A DNA stretch of 64,000 nt from Sindora glabra. Lineage: Eukaryota; Streptophyta; Magnoliopsida; Fabales; Fabaceae. A program made the translations under genes and the position numbers. Location of the stretch: NCBI GenBank assembly GCA_020226215.1, contig CM035233.1:8122001-8186000 (forward strand), given 5' to 3'. Positions within the stretch are counted from its first letter, which is position 1. Each line of letters opens with the position of its first letter. The notes under the pieces were generated by a model. The model saw nothing but the letters and a program-made list of their open reading frames with translations, was not told where the DNA came from and searched no databases. Shown here in pieces: positions 59,474 to 64,000 of the stretch.

Positions 59474-61929
59474 AAATTAGGGTTGTAAGACTAGATCCAA
59501 ACTATAGAATTTTGGCAAAATCATATTTAAGGAACAGACAATTAATAAAGTCCCAATGATTTATGTAAAAAAGACACTTTGAAAGAACATTCAAATGATA
59601 TCTTTGTAGTATGTCCAAAGTAGGAAGGATGTGGATGCAAAACTTGTAAGAGAAGTTAAAAATTCTAAGATTTGGAGCTTCCAAATCTTTATCCAAGGGA
59701 AGTCAAAATCTACATTGGAAAAATATGCATAGGTTAGCTTAATGTAACCTTGCTTGGTTGAGTTACATCCATTAGATATCTTAGTCTAAGCTAAATAATT
59801 TGAATGACCCTTGCAAAAGAAAAGGATATTTAAGTGATTAAATGTGATTACTCAGCATTGTAATTAGTAGAGATTTTAAGGAAATCCTATTGGTGCTCCT
59901 CTTAATTGATTAAATCTCTAACCACCTCTTTGCTCTAAGTTAAAGGTCAAGTAAAAGCATATCAAACTCATTATAAAGGTAGAAGGAATTATCACTACCC
60001 CATTTGCCATTTCAAATTCTCTAATAGCAAATTAGAGTCTTTAAGAATCTTTTTCTTTAGGACATCCTTTTTTTTTTTAAGATTTGCTCCGCCCTACCTT
60101 TCCCATATTTTTTATGAACATTTTTCTTATTAAATATTTAGGTTTATGAATGATTCTCCATAATTGTTTGTAAGTGAATGTTGAGTTGAATTTTGTATTA
60201 TGTTTTAAACCTATACCTCTTTTAAACTTTGGTCTAGCAAGATTCTTCCAAGACATAAGATCAATTTTTCTCTAATCTACCTATCCATGCCACTAACATT
60301 TATTTATAATAGAGTCCATTTTCCTTTTGCATTGGTTAGATAGCATTATAGTGGACATATGATATATGGGAATTGTAGAAAGCACTTTTTTTGCATAGGA
60401 TGAGACATCCAACTTGATATAAACTTTCTGCTTTCTATCTTTGCAATTTATTATAGAGCTTGGATATCATTTCCTATTCAATAATTCTTCTATCCTTAAC
60501 TCTATCAATATAATTCCTTAGGTATTTGTCAATATTCTAACCTTGTTTAAATCTTATTATGTTACTAGAAAAACACTTAAACTTGCAAAGAGTGTTCTTC
60601 ATAAATTTAACAATTGATTTCTATCTATTAATCTAAAGTCTAAAATTTTAATTAAAGCACTTAAGGAATTATTTAAGATTGTTGTATGAATGGGAATTAG
60701 CTCTAAAGAATATCATTAAATCATCTACATAAGCTAAGTGATTAATATGAGGAGCATTCTTAGCTAGCCAAATCTATTGAATAGATTTGTTAGCTTTCCT
60801 TAAAGTTGGAGATAATATATTAGCATAAATGATGACTATGTAAGGGGACAAAAGGTCACCCTACCTAAGACTTGAACTAGGAAAAATAGGATTAGAAAGA
60901 TCTCCATTGATAATCACCTTGTAAGTGGGAAAATTGACATAATTCATAATTATCTTGACCTATAATTTAGGAAATCCCATTTTGGTGAGAATGGCATGAA
61001 TAAAAGTCCATGATATGCTATCATAGGCTTTAGTGAAATCCACTTTTAGCACTACCTAAAAGTAGCTTTTGCTAGTTGTTTTGATAATGAACTCCATTAA
61101 CTCCATTGTAATCATTAAATTATTAGTAATTAATCTTCCTTTGATAAAGGCCTTTTGAAATTGAGTAATCAAATAATCTAGAATATGTTTAAGCTTGTTG
61201 AATAACATCTTAGATATGATTTTGTAAAGCACGTTACAAAGTCTAATGGGCCTATAATCAACAAAAATGAGTTGATATTTCCTTTTTAGTATTAGGGCAA
61301 TAGGAGTTTCATTAAAAGCCTTTAGGAGAAAATACTTTTGCAAAAAAGACAAGGCTACATTGGAAATGTCATCCTTTAACACCTTCCAAAAAGATTTGTA
61401 AAACCTAGATGTAAAGTCATTTGGAACTGGTGTAACATCACAAGAAAGATTTTTTAAAATCTGTTCAATTTCTAGCTTAGAGAAAGGTTTATTCAAGATT
61501 TCCAGATGAGTATTAGAGAGTATTGAAATTAGTATCTCCTAAAGGTTGATGCCCTATTGGATTTTATGATTTGTAGGATGATAAAGGTTATTAAAATGAA
61601 TGACTACTTTACTTTTTATGGTTTCTATATCCTAAGAAATTTATCCTATATTGTTTTTTATTTGAAAATTTTTTATATTAAACCTTCTTCTTTAAACGAC
61701 TTGATGAAAATATTTTGTGCCTCTATCTTCATTAACTAGCCATATTTGATGAGCTTCTTGGGCCATTTTTACATGAGGCATTCTAAAAGATATTCCAAAT
61801 GCTTTCTTAACTGAAGTTCCAACTTTCCATTATCATTAACCTAACGTTGCTGCAAGCTGCTAAAATGATGAGAATTGCACGAGCCTGGCTGGAAGATAGG
61901 ATCTCTGAAGTATTGTCCAACCCAAAGAC

Positions 61930-62958
61930 TCAGTGACCATCTTGCTGTGATTGAATAAGGGGAACAACAAGAAGACAATCGTTAATATCAAACCACCTTC
62001 CAATGGACTCAGCTAAAGCACTAGCTAAATTGTTGAGCTGCATGTTGGACAATAACAATTGAGAGACTGAGTTCAAATCATAAACAAATTCTCTGAAGAT
62101 ATCTTGGATCCCCAACTGACTTGCCGAACTAGAGCTAGTGGAAGAACTTTCTAGAAGCTGGTACCAAAGGATGACATCATTCCTAATGGCCGTGGAAGGA
62201 TGGTAGGATTGTAATAGGTTTGGCCCTAGACTCATGTTTGAGGATAATTCAAGAAGCATATCCTGAAAGAATATTTGAGAGGCAGTTGATAGGAAATGTT
62301 GATATTTGTGCATTAAATTGTAAAACTGTTGTAAGTCAACTTCCAAGCCCAAGAGATTAAGCTGAATGGAGTTTAGAACATTGGACATGTTGGGATGCCT
62401 CTGCGATAAAGGAGGAGAGTTGCTCTCCAAATTTGTTCGAGGGACTGCCTCAGTAGAAATAACAGCTGAAGGAATCATCGGGCTGGGTTAAATGCTTTGA
62501 CCCTCTGGTCCATTGAAAATGTTAAAACCCTCCTGATAGATGTCCAAAGAAAATTTGAATGGGGAGTTGCATGCTTGAGCTTGATAACTAGCTTCCCCTA
62601 CATTTTCCTCATCTATCAGTAGCGGAGAATTGGTGAGAAAACCAGATTCTTCCACCGGGAATTGAAAAATTAAAGTTTGTTGCAGTCCCAACTGCGAGTG
62701 CCGGGAAGAGAAAGGCAACACATTAGGAAAATTGTCCTGCTTGAGATCCCGTTGGGCTTCCAAGAATTCCTGTTGATTGGCCTGCATATTATCTTCCATT
62801 TGTATATCATCGTGAACGTCATCATCTTGCTGGTGTGAAGGGATTGTATCTTCTAAAGAGTAGGAATCAGTGCCAAAGTTGAGGGGTTGTTCTTCATATA
62901 TGGGGTCTCTATAAGTCCCTTCTCCTCCAGTCAAATGGAAAATAGACCAGCTCATCAC
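61930..62958 (-). pseudogene. Unrecognised 343-codon reading frame with one stop
   Basis: A single minus-strand frame runs from 62958 to 61930 with only one TAA at 62488-62490. The first half is acidic (QQDDDVHDDIQMEDNM) with glutamine-rich parts. The second has a Ser run (LLESSSTSSSSASQLG) and leucine-rich segments (NMQLNNLASALAESIG). A second open frame at about 63060-62920 (RRPEHLRVNLDRSMASVELV, then IVGDELVYFPFDW) overlaps its start and may be the upstream part after a frameshift. GC content and integrity are much higher than in the adjoining LINE. It could be a variable ORF1 tail of a younger retroelement, or a host gene fragment. There is no ATG at the 62958 edge (GTG). Confidence 0.4.
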
Positions 62959-63060
62959 CTACAATAACCAGTTCCACTGATGCCATGCTTCTGTCAAGGT
63001 TGACCCGCAAATGCTCTGGCCGTCGGAGTAAAGTGAGGACAAAGCAGATCGATGGCAACA

Positions 63061-64000
63061 CCTAAATTGAATTCCTGTCTAACCCTGACCACTTGTCACA
63101 TATTCTCCGCAGGGCTTGGTTGGTTAACAAACAATTAGTGATAGATGTGTATATAACTTCGTTTGAATAGTATATGATTGTGATTGTGACTGCTGTATAA
63201 TATTTTGTTTGCTCAGCATTACTGATGCCTGGTTTTCTTTTACAGGACTGTTGAGCTAAAGGCAATAAATCTATCTCTGGGCTTGAAAAGGATGGACTTG
63301 ATATCTAACCACTAGTTGGTGAAGTATCACTTTTTAAACCTTAAAAGGGCAAAGCAAAATAGGACCAAACTATGTGCAACAAATAATTTTTCCTACTTTT
63401 TGTCAACTTATGATTAATGGATTATGGCCCTATGCTAATCTAGCAATTATGCGGCATAAACTAGATGCAAGATTTTAGAACTTTTGGTTAAAAATTTAAA
63501 TTTGATGTATGTAAATATTTTATACTATTAATAAAGATGAAAATAATGCCTCACTAAAAATACAATAATGATTAAAAATTTTTACTATGAGTAAGAGAAT
63601 TTTAATAATTTTTTTAGTAACATGAAAATAAATAAGTGAATAATAATATAATATTAATTTATACTAATAATGGATCAAACTTATATTCTTTAATTAAACT
63701 GAGACAATGTAATTATGAAAAAAAATTGGGTCAGTTTCAATTATGGATTTGAAACAAGAAATTGTTAATAAAAAATATTATGTTCCAAACCATGTCTAGG
63801 AGCCCAAAGTCACGTAGCAGATGCAATTCCTTTTTTTTTTTGGGGGGGGGGGGGTGAATTAGCACATGCAGTTTTAATAATGTCATCATGCTAAATGCTA
63901 TCAAGCCAGAAAAGATCTGACAGTGAGGGGCTAAAGCAGGTTGAAATTATTACAACAGCATATTTGGCCCATCAATTCAAGTTGCCAAAACCTTATTAGT
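63061..64000. other. Right-hand spacer, no gene seen
   Basis: The more GC-balanced sequence continues to about 63330 and then turns AT-rich. The minus-strand frame 63062-63265 shows no motif. A pyrimidine tract ending in cag (ttttcttttacag, about 63232-63246) looks like a plus-strand splice acceptor, but no exon follows in any frame. Confidence 0.45.
63831..63854. repeat. T11-G13 homopolymer junction
   Basis: Eleven T followed directly by thirteen G. Such tracts are prone to sequencing and assembly length errors. Confidence 0.95.

Larger units (their letters stand above)
48350..61808 (-). mobile_element. Plant L1-type LINE, 5'-truncated and cut by three or more insertions
   Basis: The minus-strand pieces are 61808-57505 (RT, zinc finger, start of RNase H), 55560-55284, 50581-50331 and 48706-48350 (rest of RNase H and 3' tail). 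The last three follow the uninterrupted copy B (26770-28010) in order, so the gaps are insertions: a MITE with solo LTR (about 55565-57500), a composite (50582-55283) and a MULE-like element (48707-50330). A fourth insertion, about 57640-58840, is likely because the zinc finger to RNase H distance is too long. The endonuclease is missing, as expected of a 5'-truncated copy. Confidence 0.75.
57505..61808 (-). pseudogene. LINE piece 1: reverse transcriptase, zinc finger, RNase H start
   Basis: The linker at 61790-61500 (AQEAHQIWLVNEDRGTKYFH) precedes RT. The open frame 61496-61056 reads FSKLEIEQILKNLS, then YRPIRLCNVLYKIISKMLFN and KAFIKGRLITNNLMITMELM, the classic first half of a plant L1-type RT. 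Then follow KVDFTKAYDSISW at 61046-61008 (first catalytic Asp) and LAYVDDLMIFFRA at 60737-60700 (catalytic DD). RKIDLMSWKNLARP and YKQLWRIIHKPKYLI lie near 60300-60130. 59696-59502 matches the zf-RVT segment (LPTLDILQRYHLNV, CLFYINHW, CDFAKIL with Cys to Tyr change). INTDD at 57625-57611 opens RNase H. Many stops make it non-functional. Confidence 0.88.

Noticed and set aside
63232..63246. Splice acceptor of a plus-strand host gene
   Set aside because: The pyrimidine tract plus cag is suggestive, but all frames close within a few codons after it and no donor or upstream exon was found.

Overview
The window reads as nuclear heterochromatin of a flowering plant, most likely a dicot. It is extremely AT-rich and contains no convincing intact host gene, no rRNA and no recognisable tRNA. 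Nearly everything identifiable is a plant transposable element: Ty1/copia, Ty3/gypsy of the Athila/Tat type (decayed tRNA-Asp primer site), L1-type LINEs with a plant-type RNase H tail, Mutator-like, hAT-like and CACTA-like DNA elements, and solo LTRs. Most coding remnants are riddled with stops and frameshifts. Where the original base is predictable, many changes look like C to T or G to A, as expected from long-term cytosine methylation. The species cannot be named from the sequence.

Layout. 1-10.7 kb: AT-rich intergenic DNA, a possible hAT-type MITE, a Mutator-like (MULE) remnant whose transposase N-terminus lies between two AT-rich inverted arms of about 0.65 kb, and a GC-rich minisatellite patch near 7.4 kb. 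10.7-12.4 kb: LTR-like repeat S1. 12.7-13.5 kb: LINE 3' end carrying a small hAT-like MITE. About 14.49-22.97 kb: a probable 8.5 kb CACTA element with three 163-bp tandem units at its left end, itself loaded with MITEs and S2, the inverted relative of S1. 22.97-26.8 kb: AT-rich DNA with no readable gene. 26.8-28.0 kb: LINE 3' part with RNase H.

28.47-45.11 kb: one Ty1/copia element with both LTRs, primer site and gag-integrase-RT-RNase H remnants. Its RT is split by a 9.2 kb minus-strand gypsy element that has gag and protease but no polymerase. The right-hand LTR of that gypsy element is split by a 1.58 kb solo LTR with a perfect 5-bp target duplication. About 48.35-61.81 kb: a single minus-strand LINE cut into four pieces by a scrambled MULE-like element with a 9-bp target duplication, by a 4.7 kb composite insertion, and by a MITE that carries another solo LTR with a perfect target duplication. 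61.93-62.96 kb: a less decayed minus-strand reading frame with one stop, not recognised. The rest, to 64 kb, is non-coding.

The insertions give a relative timeline: the LINE and copia elements are oldest at each site, the gypsy element, composite and MITE came next, and the solo-LTR family (three copies, all plus orientation) is the youngest layer. All family names are judgements from motifs read by eye; no database search was possible.
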